Positions 42,254 to 51,332 of a DNA stretch of 64,000 bases are shown piece by piece. The translations under genes and the position numbers were made by a program. Every line of letters starts with the position of its first letter. Position 1 is the first letter of the stretch. The DNA is from Desulforamulus ruminis DSM 2154. GTDB lineage: Bacteria; Bacillota; Desulfotomaculia; Desulfotomaculales; Desulfotomaculaceae. The notes under the pieces were generated by a model that was not told where the DNA came from, made no database searches, and saw nothing but the letters and a program-made list of their open reading frames with translations. Location of the stretch: the NCBI RefSeq assembly GCF_000215085.1, contig NC_015589.1, positions 1,674,001-1,738,000 on the forward strand, in the 5' to 3' direction.

Positions 42254-42721
42254 TTGAGTAGTAGCAAGGAGACTGAATTTAATAATCTTCCTCATTGGTT
42301 TCAACGTATAATTCCTTTAATAAGTGTTATTTTGTCTGCACTTGCATTTTCATATGTTGTGTATCGTTACAACCAAGCATCATTGGAGCTCGTACACTGG
42401 GTTAGAATTATAATCTTTGCTCTGATAGGCATAGTGTCATTGTTCTCCGCTGTCCTTTATGCCTTTAATAAAGAATTATCTTGGAAATGGGTAATTGGGG
42501 GCTTATCTTTAATTCCTATCCTGTTGGCACTACAGCTTATCCTGCTATTTATGAATATTTTTAAAGTAGCCATTGGTTCTATTTTGGAAGGACGTTTACC
42601 CGAGACGGTTCGAATGTTTATTGAAAATTACCCAAGCAAATTTGATATTATTATATTAGCAGTGCTTTTTATGGCAGGTATTTTGTGGGTCATTGATAAG
42701 CTAAGAACAAAAGAAAAGTAA
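42254..42721 (+). CDS. small membrane protein of unknown function
   Basis: 155 residues starting with TTG; about four membrane helices and charged ends. It is 16 bp ahead of a TetR-type regulator gene in the same direction, so the two are likely one operon and the regulator may control this protein. No family recognised. Confidence 0.6.
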   Translation: MSSSKETEFNNLPHWFQRIIPLISVILSALAFSYVVYRYNQASLELVHWVRIIIFALIGIVSLFSAVLYAFNKELSWKWVIGGLSLIPILLALQLILLFMNIFKVAIGSILEGRLPETVRMFIENYPSKFDIIILAVLFMAGILWVIDKLRTKEK

Positions 42722-42737
42722 GTATGGGGGAATTGTT

Positions 42738-43331
42738 ATGGGAGATCAACCATCCTTTATAGCAGAAGCAAGAAGAGAGCAAATCATTAAAGCCTCGATT
42801 GAGACACTGGACGAAATCGGTTATGTAAATGTGAGTTTGGCTAAAATAGCAAAAAGGGCCAATGTAAGCACGGGTTTAATCTCTTATCACTTTTTAGATA
42901 AGGAAGATTTACTGAACAATACGCTGGCCTATTTATTAAAAAAACAGCTTGATTACATTCAAGAGAGAATCTCAAAAGAAGAGTCTGCATATGATAAACT
43001 GATTTCCTTTATTGATGCAAGTTTAGCCTATCAAGGAACACATAGGGTTGATAATATTGCATTAATAGAGATCATTTTTAATGCGCGTACACCGGATAAC
43101 GTTCCTTACTATAAAGTATCTAGTCAGGAAGAAGATCCGTTGTATAAAAAATTGCAGGAGATTTTGTGTTTGGGACAAGAGACCAAAGAGTTTGCTAAAT
43201 TCGATTCTAAGAGCGTCTCTATTATAATACAAGGAGCTATTGCTGAAAGTATGCTTATGAACGGAGAAGGATTTGATTTAGAAGCATACAGGGAAGAATT
43301 AGTAAATATGGTGACAAAGATGGTTAAATGA
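42738..43331 (+). CDS. TetR family transcriptional regulator
   Basis: 197 residues. The N-terminal helix-turn-helix (R-E-Q-I-I-K-A-S-I-E-T-L ... G-Y-V-N-V-S-L-A-K-I-A-K-R-A-N-V-S-T-G-L-I-S-Y-H-F) is canonical and BetI-like. The C-terminal ligand domain is not diagnostic. It probably regulates its own operon with the upstream membrane protein gene. Confidence 0.92.
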   Translation: MGDQPSFIAEARREQIIKASIETLDEIGYVNVSLAKIAKRANVSTGLISYHFLDKEDLLNNTLAYLLKKQLDYIQERISKEESAYDKLISFIDASLAYQGTHRVDNIALIEIIFNARTPDNVPYYKVSSQEEDPLYKKLQEILCLGQETKEFAKFDSKSVSIIIQGAIAESMLMNGEGFDLEAYREELVNMVTKMVK

Positions 43332-43621
43332 ACTAATGTTAAATATCCATAAATTTACATTTAATCTAAAATAAATCATAATGGGAGGATTTAAGATTTA
43401 GATAAATTTCTCTTATAGTAAGGTTCATTTTAAAAAGATATAAAATTATATTTTCGTACATATTCAGTAAATATTAAGCTATATTTCAGTGGGTTTTTAT
43501 AAATATGAATTATACTATAGTCAATCGGTGCACATATATAATATTACAATATAATTTAAATACAGTTAATATATTATTAATTAGTGCGCGCGATAATAAG
43601 AATTATACAGGAGGTACCCAC
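43332..43621. other. 290 bp AT-rich spacer
   Basis: No gene seen. It holds an isolated GGGAGG near 43383 without an ORF and a very AT-rich stretch likely to contain the promoter of the following secreted-protein gene. Confidence 0.5.
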
Positions 43622-44080
43622 ATGAAATTAAGGAAGATTGGCTCCACTCTCCTGGCTACCGCTATTCTCACAGGGACCATGACGGGTATGGCTTTTGCCA
43701 ATACCTGCAATAGTCCCCAACAAGTAAAAAAACCAATTGCTTCTGTTGCTCAGGCGAAAAATGATTTATTTCCGAATAAATCCAATAAACAACTTGTCCA
43801 AAAACCTGTGTTGCACCAGGAGTATCTTGAAAAAGCAGCCAATGTACTGCGGATGACGGTGGATCAACTGAGATTTGAACTTGAATCAGGTAAAAAAATT
43901 GAAGATATTGTGGCCCAACATGGCATGACCATGGAACAATTTAATAAGAAGATGCAGGAAATAAGGAAGAAAGAAATTACCGATGCAGTTCGGGATAAAA
44001 AAATGACCCAGGCTCAAGCCAATAAGAACATGAAAGAAATGGATCAATATTTTAAAAATATCGCTCCAAAATATAACTAA
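43622..44080 (+). CDS. secreted helical protein of unknown function
   Basis: 152 residues from the ATG at 43622 behind AGGAGG. A clear signal peptide (A-F-A-N cut near residue 26) is followed by a charged, helical mature part with L-x-M-T-V-D-Q-L-R-F-E-L-E-S-G-K-K-I and M-T-Q-A-Q-A. This layout recalls DUF2680-type secreted proteins of clostridia. It ends at its own terminator. Confidence 0.65.
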   Translation: MKLRKIGSTLLATAILTGTMTGMAFANTCNSPQQVKKPIASVAQAKNDLFPNKSNKQLVQKPVLHQEYLEKAANVLRMTVDQLRFELESGKKIEDIVAQHGMTMEQFNKKMQEIRKKEITDAVRDKKMTQAQANKNMKEMDQYFKNIAPKYN

Positions 44081-44100
44081 CCAAAGACCATTTAATACAG

Positions 44101-44140
44101 AACCCGTTAATGCTTAACCAAAAGCATTAACGGGTTTTAA
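44101..44140 (+). terminator. intrinsic terminator
   Basis: AACCCGTTAATGCTT / AAGCATTAACGGGTT with a six-base loop, then TTTAAAT. Confidence 0.9.
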
Positions 44141-44170
44141 ATTATCTTGAATATTTCATTTACTTCAATT

Positions 44171-44890
44171 TTAGAGAACCGTGTTTGGATTATTTTTTTT
44201 CTTCAAAGTGGTCAGCACACTGCTTAAGTGCTCTTCCATCGCTCTTTTTGCTTCCTGGGGCTTATGCTGAATGATCAACTCCAGGACCTTTTCGTGCTGC
44301 TCAATGGAAAGGTTGGCCCGACCCGGTATGGTATGGGTTTCATCGGAAACATTCTCCAGCAAGTCTAGAATATTTTCCACCATCATAGCGATAACCGGAT
44401 TTTGGGAAGCTTCTGCGATCAAAAGGTGAAACTTGCGGTTTAAATCCGCAAAGCGGTCACCATATTCAATAGGATTTACCGTGTGAGCTTCCTCTAACAA
44501 GTCTTTGATTTTCTCATAATCTTCCTGGGTACATCTCTCTGCTGCCCACTGAGCAGCAAATTTTTCCAGAAGGATACGAACTTCGTAAATGTGTTCAATG
44601 GTATCCAGGTGATAGGTTAAAAGATTGGATAACTGACGCCCCACAAGTGCACCGTCTACCGTAGCAACAAAAATACCAACACCGTGTTTGACCTCAAGTA
44701 AACCAATACCGGCTAAAGTTTTTACGGCGTCTCGAATAACCGTCCGGCTTACGCCGAAATTTTCAGACATAACCCGTTCTGTTGGCAGACGGTCACCCGG
44801 TTTTAACTGCCCTGAAGAGATCAGGGTTTTAATATAGCCCGCAACTTCGTTTCGTAAAGTATCGCTGCGACCAATTTTATTATTAAACAA
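44171..44890 (-). CDS. FadR/GntR-family regulator of the sulfolactate genes
   Basis: About 239 residues from the TTG at 44890, six bases after AGGAGTG. The winged helix (L-P-T-E-R-V-M-S-E-N-F-G-V-S-R-T-V-I-R-D-A-V) and the all-helical FCD ligand domain (A-E-A-S-Q-N-P-V) define the FadR group of GntR regulators, which usually repress until a metabolite binds. It is divergent from slcC. GGTAWTACC sites lie upstream of it, at the slcC promoter and again at the second suyA promoter, so it very likely controls all three. The ligand would be sulfolactate or a close relative (inference). Confidence 0.9.
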   Translation of the reverse strand: MFNNKIGRSDTLRNEVAGYIKTLISSGQLKPGDRLPTERVMSENFGVSRTVIRDAVKTLAGIGLLEVKHGVGIFVATVDGALVGRQLSNLLTYHLDTIEHIYEVRILLEKFAAQWAAERCTQEDYEKIKDLLEEAHTVNPIEYGDRFADLNRKFHLLIAEASQNPVIAMMVENILDLLENVSDETHTIPGRANLSIEQHEKVLELIIQHKPQEAKRAMEEHLSSVLTTLKKKNNPNTVL

Positions 44891-44923
44891 AGAGATCACT
44901 CCTGATAGGTAATGATTGGTATT

Positions 44924-44954
44924 GGTATTACCTCTGATTGGCATTGGTATTACC
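44924..44954. promoter_or_regulatory. paired GGTATTACC operator sites upstream of the FadR-type gene
   Basis: GGTATTACC occurs at 44924-44932 and 44946-44954, 22 bp apart (two helical turns), just upstream of the regulator's start. Probable autoregulatory sites. Confidence 0.65.
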
Positions 44955-45118
44955 ACCGTAATAATACTATACGCAGATGGAGGAAGCAACTACTGTTTTA
45001 ATGAAAAAATAGAATTTTCTGTGCCTGAAAATACTGTTAAAATCGTGTTTATTCATTAGAAAATAGAAGTATCGGAAAGTTATTACTTGAACAAGGTCGT
45101 TTATATGACATTATTAAT

Positions 45119-45163
45119 TTGACGAAATTATGCGGATAAAAGTAAAATTAGATAGGTAATACC
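45119..45163 (+). promoter_or_regulatory. slc/suy operon promoter with operator
   Basis: TTGACG (45119-45124), 18-base spacer, TAAAAT (45143-45148), then GGTAATACC (45155-45163) where the transcript should begin. The same arrangement recurs at 53623-53665. Confidence 0.75.
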
Positions 45164-45319
45164 ACATACCTATTATATCATTCCTAATACCTAATGAATA
45201 TAGTTTCAGTGCAAAAGCAGGGATATTATGTGATTATTTTTTCAAAACTAAATAACAATACCTTAAATGTTTAAAATATTCCTGCTAGGCATGGGAAAAA
45301 ATATGTCGGGGTGAAAAAA

Positions 45320-46261
45320 ATGAAAATTGTAGTAACGGAATTAATCTGGGAGGAAGGCCTTGAAATTCTCCGGGAGTTGGGAGAAGTGGTTTATGACCAG
45401 ACACTTTGGAAAAGTGATAATCTGGCCGAAATCATTAAAGATGCCGATGCCTTGATCGTAAGAAATCAGACCAAAGTAACCAAAGCTTTAATGGGACAAG
45501 CCCCCAATTTAAAAGTTGTTGGCCGGTTAGGGGTAGGGCTGGATAACATTGACGTAGCAGCGGCAAAAGAGGCTGGCATTAAGGTTGTCTTTGCCCGGAA
45601 TGCCAATGCCATCTCGGTGGCAGAATATGTTTTCTCGGCCATGTTTTCTTTCTCCCGTCCTTTAGAAAAGGCGTCTCAGGATGTCAAACAAGGAAATTGG
45701 AACAGAAAACTTTTCACCAGAGAAGAGATTTATGGCAAAACACTGGGCTTGGTTGGAGTAGGTGAGATTGGGGCGAGATTGGCTTCCAGAGCCAAAGCCT
45801 TTGGGATGAAGGTAATTGGTTATGATCCTTTTCTACCTCCCTATGAACTGGCCTGCACAGATATTGGCGTAAGCATGACTTCTCTGGAAACGGTGCTGGC
45901 TGAAGCCGATTATATTAGTCTGCATGTACCGCTTAATGATAAGACCAGAAATTTAATTAATAAAGAACGTCTAGCTACCATGAAAAAGACAAGCTATATC
46001 ATTAATACAGCCCGTGGCGGCGTTATTAATGAAGAAGATCTTTATGAGGCTGTAAAAGCACAAATCATTGCCGGCGCGGCTCTGGATGTGCTGGAGAAGG
46101 AGCCGCCCACCGGAAACAAATTATTGGAACTGGATAATATTATTGTTACTCCACACATTGCCGGCTTAACCGAAGAAGCTCAGGTACGTACTTCCGAACT
46201 GGTGGCCAGAGAATGTGCGAAGGTTCTATGTGGACAAGGGTCCATGTGTATAGTTAGATAA
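45320..46261 (+). CDS. slcC: (S)-sulfolactate dehydrogenase (D-2-hydroxyacid dehydrogenase family)
   Basis: About 313 residues from the ATG at 45320. The NAD-binding G-V-G-E-I-G-A-R-L-A motif, N-T-A-R-G-G-V-I-N-E (substrate Arg) and T-P-H-I-A-G-L (catalytic His) mark a D-isomer 2-hydroxyacid dehydrogenase. Its place before comC and suyAB matches SlcC of Chromohalobacter, which oxidises (S)-sulfolactate to sulfopyruvate with NAD+. The assignment rests mainly on context; without it, phosphoglycerate dehydrogenase-like annotation would be given. First gene after the conserved promoter/operator. Confidence 0.85.
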   Translation: MKIVVTELIWEEGLEILRELGEVVYDQTLWKSDNLAEIIKDADALIVRNQTKVTKALMGQAPNLKVVGRLGVGLDNIDVAAAKEAGIKVVFARNANAISVAEYVFSAMFSFSRPLEKASQDVKQGNWNRKLFTREEIYGKTLGLVGVGEIGARLASRAKAFGMKVIGYDPFLPPYELACTDIGVSMTSLETVLAEADYISLHVPLNDKTRNLINKERLATMKKTSYIINTARGGVINEEDLYEAVKAQIIAGAALDVLEKEPPTGNKLLELDNIIVTPHIAGLTEEAQVRTSELVARECAKVLCGQGSMCIVR

Positions 46262-46282
46262 CTCCAAAGGGAGGCCGAATGG

Positions 46283-47320
46283 ATGAATTTTTCCGGGGAT
46301 CAATTAATTCAGTTTTGTACCAACCTGCTTCAAGGGGTGGGCGTACCGAAGGCCGATGCTGAAATCGTGGCCGACGTATTGGTGGATACCAGCCTGGAAG
46401 GGCTGGACACCCATGGTATCAGCCGGTTGCCCATTTATGTGACTCGTATCCAAAATGGAAGGATCAACCCCCAACCAAACATTAAAGTCAATAAAACCGC
46501 TCCGTCCGTGGCCACGGTGGATGGCGACAACGGATTGGGCCAACTGGTAGGCGTAAAATCCATGGAAGTGGCCATTAATCTGGCCAAAGAAACCGGTGTG
46601 GGCGCTGTAGCCACCAAACACAGCAACCATTATGGCGCATCTTCCTATTTTTGTAAACAGGCTGCAGCAGCAGGAATGGTTGGATTAGCCTTTACCAACA
46701 CACCCTCCGGCATTCCCCCCTGGGGTGGCAGGGAGTCCTATTTCGGAACTAATCCCATTGCCTTTGGGTTTCCCGGTAAGGAACAGCCGGTAGTGGTGGA
46801 TATGTCCTCCAGCATCGTAGCCAGAGGGAATATCATCTTGGCGGCTAAACAAGGCAAACCCATTCCTGAAGGGTGGGCCATTGACAAAGAAGGGAAACCC
46901 ACCACCGATGCTAAGGCCGCCCTTGATGGAGCCGTTCTCCCCATGGCGGGTCCTAAAGGCTACGCCATGGCCCTGGCTGTTGAAATTATGTCCGGTATTC
47001 TTAGCGGTTCGGCCTTTGGTAAGAATGTAGGCTGGATTTATGACGAAAGCACCCAGCCGGTAGATATTGGCCATTTCTTCATTGCACTGGATGTATCAAA
47101 ATTCATGCCCATGGGTGCATTTATTGATCGCATGCAACAGATGATAACAGAAATTAAAGAAACCCCCAAGGCTGAGGGGGTAGAAGAAATCTATATTCCC
47201 GGTGAGCGAAGAACCAATAAGGCCGCTCTGCGGAACAAGGAAGGTGTTCCTGTTTCCGACCAACTGCTGGCGGAATTGAACCAGTTGGCCCAGGGAGTTG
47301 GGGCAACGATCTTAGGATAG
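46283..47320 (+). CDS. comC: (R)-sulfolactate dehydrogenase (Ldh_2 family)
   Basis: 345 residues of the malate/L-lactate dehydrogenase 2 family: D-T-S-L-E-G-L-D-T-H-G-I-S-R near 35, the K-H-S-N-H-Y-G-A-S catalytic His region, and T-N-P-I-A-F-G-F-P. ComC of methanogens and of sulfolactate degraders interconverts sulfopyruvate and (R)-sulfolactate. With SlcC it forms a two-enzyme racemisation feeding SuyAB. It lies 21 bp after slcC. Confidence 0.88.
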   Translation: MNFSGDQLIQFCTNLLQGVGVPKADAEIVADVLVDTSLEGLDTHGISRLPIYVTRIQNGRINPQPNIKVNKTAPSVATVDGDNGLGQLVGVKSMEVAINLAKETGVGAVATKHSNHYGASSYFCKQAAAAGMVGLAFTNTPSGIPPWGGRESYFGTNPIAFGFPGKEQPVVVDMSSSIVARGNIILAAKQGKPIPEGWAIDKEGKPTTDAKAALDGAVLPMAGPKGYAMALAVEIMSGILSGSAFGKNVGWIYDESTQPVDIGHFFIALDVSKFMPMGAFIDRMQQMITEIKETPKAEGVEEIYIPGERRTNKAALRNKEGVPVSDQLLAELNQLAQGVGATILG

Positions 47321-47423
47321 TACTTAATTTTTGTCTAGGATGCTACCGGAAAATCGGTATCATCCGGGCAAAAATTAATGATAAAAAGTCTACACAATCG
47401 TAGCGCAAAAAGGAGGAGTTAAG

Positions 47424-47702
47424 TTGATTAAGTTCCTAGTACACGACCTGGCAGACATGGTTGGTGTAGCCGTAGCCGACATTAAAGCCGGCGAAGCAGT
47501 CACCGGGAAAGTTCAGGACTCGGACAAGACCATTGAGATTCAGTCCATCAGTGATATTCCCCTGGGCCACAAAATCGCCCTGAAAGATATCGCTGCCGGT
47601 GAAAGGGTAATCAAGTATCACGTGCCCATCGGTAAAACCGTACAGGCCATTAAAAAGGGTGAGCATGTGCACACCCATAATTTAAAAACGGAAAGGTGGT
47701 AA
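47424..47702 (+). CDS. suyA: (2R)-sulfolactate sulfo-lyase alpha subunit, copy 1
   Basis: 92 residues from TTG behind AGGAGG. This is the SAF/UxaA N-terminal-like small subunit, with [22 protein letters not shown] and Y-x-V-P-I-G near the end. SuyA works with SuyB to cleave (R)-sulfolactate to pyruvate and sulfite. Altronate dehydratase small subunits share the fold, but the slcC-comC-suyB neighbours decide for SuyA. One silent difference from copy 2. Confidence 0.9.
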   Translation: MIKFLVHDLADMVGVAVADIKAGEAVTGKVQDSDKTIEIQSISDIPLGHKIALKDIAAGERVIKYHVPIGKTVQAIKKGEHVHTHNLKTERW

Positions 47703-47710
47703 ACCCAATC

Positions 47711-48871
47711 ATGTCTATCCCCACTTTTTATGGCTATCGCCGGGAGAACGGCACCGTCGGCTGCCGCAATCACGTCATTATTTTACCTGTGGACGATATT
47801 TCCAACGCTGCTTGTGAAGCGGTGGCCAAGCATGTCCAGGGCACCATGGCCCTGCCCCATCCCTACGGCCGTCTGCAGTTTGGTGAAGATTTGGAACTGC
47901 ATTTCCGTACGCTGATCGGCACCGGCTGCAACCCCAACGTAGCGGCGGTCGTGGTCATCGGCATTGAACCCAACTGGACCAATCTGATTGTGGAAGGCAT
48001 TGCTAAGACCGGCAAGCCGGTGGCGGGCTTCTCCATTGAGCGCAACGGGGATTTTAAAACCGTGGAGCAGGCTTCCTGGAAAGCCAAGGAATTCGTTCAG
48101 TATGCCACCGGACTGCAAAGAGTAGAATGCAGCATTGATGAGTTAACCATTTCCACCAAGTGCGGTGAGTCGGATACCACTTCCGGCCTGGCCGCCAATC
48201 CCTCCATCGGCCGTTTATACGACCGTTTGGATCCCATGGGCCTGACCTTGTTCTTCGGGGAAACTTCTGAAGTGACCGGCGGGGAGCATCTGGTCGCGGA
48301 GCGTTGCGCGACGCCGGAAATCAGGGAAGAGTTCATGAAGACCTGGACGGCTTACAACCAGTTCATTTTGGACCAGGGTGTGGATCTGTGCGGTACTCAG
48401 CCCACCCAGGGGAACATTGCCGGGGGTTTGACCACCATTGAGGAAAAAGCCCTGGGCAACATTCAGAAGATCGGTAAAGTGGCGAAAGTACAGGGTGTGC
48501 TGGCTCCGGCGGAAGCGCCCACGAAGAAAGGGCTGCACTTTATGGATACCTCCTCGGCAGCGGCGGAGTGCTTAACCCTGATGGCCGCCGCGGGAGCGGT
48601 ATGCCACTTCTTCCCCACCGGCCAGGGGAACATTGTAGGGAACCCCATTCTGCCGGTGATTAAGGTATCGGCGAACCCCATTACGGTATCCACCATGTCG
48701 GAGCACATTGACGTAGACCTGAGCGGCATTCTGCGGGGCGAGATGGATCTGGACGGAGCGGCGGATGCGCTGATGGACATCATGATCCGTACTTTGAACG
48801 GCCGGATGACCAATGCGGAAACCCTGGGTCATAAGGAGTTTGTTTTGACCAAGTTGTATCGTTCCGCTTAA
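47711..48871 (+). CDS. suyB: (2R)-sulfolactate sulfo-lyase beta subunit, copy 1
   Basis: About 386 residues from the ATG at 47711. Belongs to the UxaA/GarD large-subunit family; conserved cysteines appear in [11 protein letters not shown], with G-Y-x-R-E-N-G near the start and F-F-P-T-G-Q-G-N late. These subunits usually bind iron at the active site. With SuyA it releases sulfite from (R)-sulfolactate. It differs from copy 2 by one residue (Thr versus Ala near residue 14). Confidence 0.92.
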   Translation: MSIPTFYGYRRENGTVGCRNHVIILPVDDISNAACEAVAKHVQGTMALPHPYGRLQFGEDLELHFRTLIGTGCNPNVAAVVVIGIEPNWTNLIVEGIAKTGKPVAGFSIERNGDFKTVEQASWKAKEFVQYATGLQRVECSIDELTISTKCGESDTTSGLAANPSIGRLYDRLDPMGLTLFFGETSEVTGGEHLVAERCATPEIREEFMKTWTAYNQFILDQGVDLCGTQPTQGNIAGGLTTIEEKALGNIQKIGKVAKVQGVLAPAEAPTKKGLHFMDTSSAAAECLTLMAAAGAVCHFFPTGQGNIVGNPILPVIKVSANPITVSTMSEHIDVDLSGILRGEMDLDGAADALMDIMIRTLNGRMTNAETLGHKEFVLTKLYRSA

Positions 48872-48873
48872 TA

Positions 48874-49263
48874 TAGCATTTAAGTATAGCATAGTTTGCA
48901 GGCGTAATGCAGATCTATGTGGCAGGGGGAGCGATTCCTCTGTCACATAGATTCAAATGGATCAAGGGAGCTAACACCTAAAATTTTTTCAATATTTAAA
49001 ACAAATGACATATTAGATTGTCTCTGTATAAAAGACTTTAGATTAAGTGCAAAAATAAGCTTAGATAAATTAATTAATCTTCCTTAACATGCCTTTTCTT
49101 ACAAGAATATTTGCTTTAAAAAATTTTGTCTGAAAGTTAATATTAAATATGACAAACAATCCTTCCATTTTACATTCTTTTTATTTATCAGGTAACTGGT
49201 ATAAATCACCTTTTTCCCATGCTTTCCTTATTTAATATCCATTTAAAATCGGGAGGTGAAAAG
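48874..49263. other. 390 bp spacer with a hairpin
   Basis: An imperfect hairpin ATCTATGTG / CACATAGAT near 48912-48952 lies soon after suyB1, without a T-run; it may end or process the mRNA. The rest is AT-rich and holds no GGTAWTACC site, so tctBAC may be read through from the slcC promoter or have its own promoter. Confidence 0.5.
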
Positions 49264-49761
49264 ATGACTTCTGAAGGAAATGAAGTGACAAATGCACCCT
49301 TGTGGAAGAAGACAGATTTTATAGTCGGCCTTTTCTTTCTCGTGTTTTCGGTTTTTGTACTGGTTGAATCCAGCCAGATGCCTAAAACCATGCCGGGGGC
49401 CGGGTTTGGCCCTGGTGTAATGCCTTACTGGTTGGGTTGGGGTATTGCGGGATTAAGTGTTATTCTAATGGTTCAGGCGTTTCTGAATAAAAAGGGTGGT
49501 TCCGGCGAAGGTCTCTTTAAGTTTTCGGAAATATTTAGTGTAGGGCTTATGTTTGTTACCCTTTTTATTTACCTAGGTTTGATGAATACCATTGGTTTTG
49601 GACTTGACACCCTGTTGTTAGTGACCTTTGTTGCCAGAAGACTAGGTAATTATGCATGGTGGAAATGCGCCCTTTTGGGATTAATTACAAGTGTGGTAAC
49701 CGTCTACCTATTCCGGGTATTACTGGATATGCCTTTGCCCGTCGGTTTCCTGGGCTTCTAG
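49264..49761 (+). CDS. tctB: tripartite tricarboxylate transporter small membrane subunit (TctB)
   Basis: 165 residues from the ATG at 49264 (GGAGGTG upstream). Four membrane helices, with the G-F-G-P-G-V-M-P motif of TctB after helix 1. Partner of TctA in a sodium- or proton-driven uptake system. In sulfolactate degraders a homologous SlcFGH set imports sulfolactate, and that role fits here. Confidence 0.88.
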   Translation: MTSEGNEVTNAPLWKKTDFIVGLFFLVFSVFVLVESSQMPKTMPGAGFGPGVMPYWLGWGIAGLSVILMVQAFLNKKGGSGEGLFKFSEIFSVGLMFVTLFIYLGLMNTIGFGLDTLLLVTFVARRLGNYAWWKCALLGLITSVVTVYLFRVLLDMPLPVGFLGF

Positions 49762-49797
49762 ATTTAGCATAACAAAATTCGATTGTGAGGTGAAACC

Positions 49798-51309
49798 GTG
49801 GAAAGCTTTACCATGCTATTAAATGGTTTTGCAACGGCTTTAACTCCGGAGAATCTGCTTTTTGCATTCTTTGGCTGTCTTTTGGGAACGTTAATTGGAG
49901 TATTACCGGGCCTTGGCCCCACCTCCGGGATTGCGATCCTGCTTCCCCTAACAACAATCTTACCTCCCGTGCCGGCCATTATTATGTTGTCGGGCCTATA
50001 CTACGGAGCCATGTACGGTGGATCGACAACCGCCATCTTGGTAAATATCCCCGGAGAAGTGGCTTCTGTGCCGACGTCTCTGGATGGATATAAAATGGCC
50101 AGGAATGGACAAGCAGGGCCGGCCCTGGCCACAGCGGCCATCTCCTCCTTCGTGGCAGGGACACTGAGTTTGCTCGGCTTGTCTTTCTTTGCACCCACTC
50201 TGGCCGGTTTTGCGCTGGATTTTGGTCCGCCGGAATATTTTGCCCTAATGATCCTGGCTTTAAGTGTAGTGGTGAACCTGACCGGTAAATCCTTGGTCAA
50301 GGGCTTGCTTTCAGGGTTAATCGGTTTCTTGATTTCTACCATCGGGATGGACCCTGTGAGCGGATATGGCCGTTTTGACTTTGGCAGTATCTCCCTAATG
50401 TCCGGTATCGACTTTATTAGTGTAATTATCGGTCTGTTTGCTGTAGGAGAAATCCTGTCCAATGTGGAGCAAGCGGGAGTTCAAGTTTTCAAGACCAAAT
50501 TGGATCGGTTATATCTCAACTTTAAAGAAATTATTATGTTGTTACCAACTATGATCCGGTCCACTGTAATTGGCTTTTTCATGGGTCTGTTACCGGGTTG
50601 CAGCCCTGGGGTAACTGCTTTTGTGGCCTATGATGTAGAAAAGCGGGTATCTAAAAACCCAGAAAACTTTGGGAAGGGGGAGATCAAAGGGGTGGCCGCG
50701 CCCGAAGGAGCCAACAATGCCACGACCAGTGGCGGTTTTGTTCCCTTATTTTCCTTCGGTATTCCTTCCGGTCCGGCTCTGGCAGTTTTATTAGGCGGTT
50801 TCATGATGTACGGCTTACAACCGGGGCCAACCTTGTTTGAAAAGAACGGAGATTTCGTTTGGGCAATTATCGCGTCCATGTACATCGGCAACGTAATGTT
50901 ATTGGTACTGAATCTGCCTCTGGTAGGTTTGTGGGCTAAGCTGGTACGGGTTCCTTACCCTGTGTTAGCGCCCATGGTACTGATATTCTCTTTCCTCGGT
51001 GCCTATAGTGTACGGTTTAAGATGTTTGACGTAGGCGTTGCCATCCTGTTTGGCCTGCTGGGTTGGATTATGAAAAAGGTAGAAATTCCAACAACGCCAT
51101 TGATTCTATGCTTAATCTTAGCCAGTATGTTTGAAACCTCCTTGAAACAGTCCTTAAGTATGTCTAACGGAGATCTTACAATCTTGTTTACCAGACCCAT
51201 TTCAGCGGTATTAATTGCCGTAGCTCTGGCTCTGGTGGCCGGATCGCTCTACACTCGGATTAAACACCCTGAAAAAGCTCAGGCAGCTCTGGCTGAAGAA
51301 TCAGAATAA
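49798..51309 (+). CDS. tctA: tripartite tricarboxylate transporter large membrane subunit (TctA)
   Basis: 503 residues from GTG after GAGGTGA. About 12 helices; the family motifs G-V-L-P-G-L-G-P-T (near 40) and L-P-G-C-S-P-G (near 265), Y-Y-G-A-M-Y-G-G-S-T-T-A-I-L and A-P-E-G-A-N-N-A are all there. Forms the transport channel with TctB, fed by two alternative binding proteins encoded at 51333 and 55424. Confidence 0.95.
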   Translation: MESFTMLLNGFATALTPENLLFAFFGCLLGTLIGVLPGLGPTSGIAILLPLTTILPPVPAIIMLSGLYYGAMYGGSTTAILVNIPGEVASVPTSLDGYKMARNGQAGPALATAAISSFVAGTLSLLGLSFFAPTLAGFALDFGPPEYFALMILALSVVVNLTGKSLVKGLLSGLIGFLISTIGMDPVSGYGRFDFGSISLMSGIDFISVIIGLFAVGEILSNVEQAGVQVFKTKLDRLYLNFKEIIMLLPTMIRSTVIGFFMGLLPGCSPGVTAFVAYDVEKRVSKNPENFGKGEIKGVAAPEGANNATTSGGFVPLFSFGIPSGPALAVLLGGFMMYGLQPGPTLFEKNGDFVWAIIASMYIGNVMLLVLNLPLVGLWAKLVRVPYPVLAPMVLIFSFLGAYSVRFKMFDVGVAILFGLLGWIMKKVEIPTTPLILCLILASMFETSLKQSLSMSNGDLTILFTRPISAVLIAVALALVAGSLYTRIKHPEKAQAALAEESE

Positions 51310-51332
51310 GCTACCAAAATGGAGGTATGTGT

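Larger units (their letters stand above)
47405..48873 (+). repeat. suyAB repeat, copy 1
   Basis: 1,469 bp, matching 53817-55285 at a constant offset of 6,412 bp. I see only five base differences, all in the first ~520 bp; the rest appears identical. Confidence 0.9.

Noticed and set aside
47424-48871. Altronate/galactarate dehydratase (UxaA/GarD) annotation for the suyAB genes
   Set aside because: The fold is shared, but the two-gene split, the slcC-comC neighbours and the tripartite transporter fit sulfolactate sulfo-lyase; no uronate genes are near.
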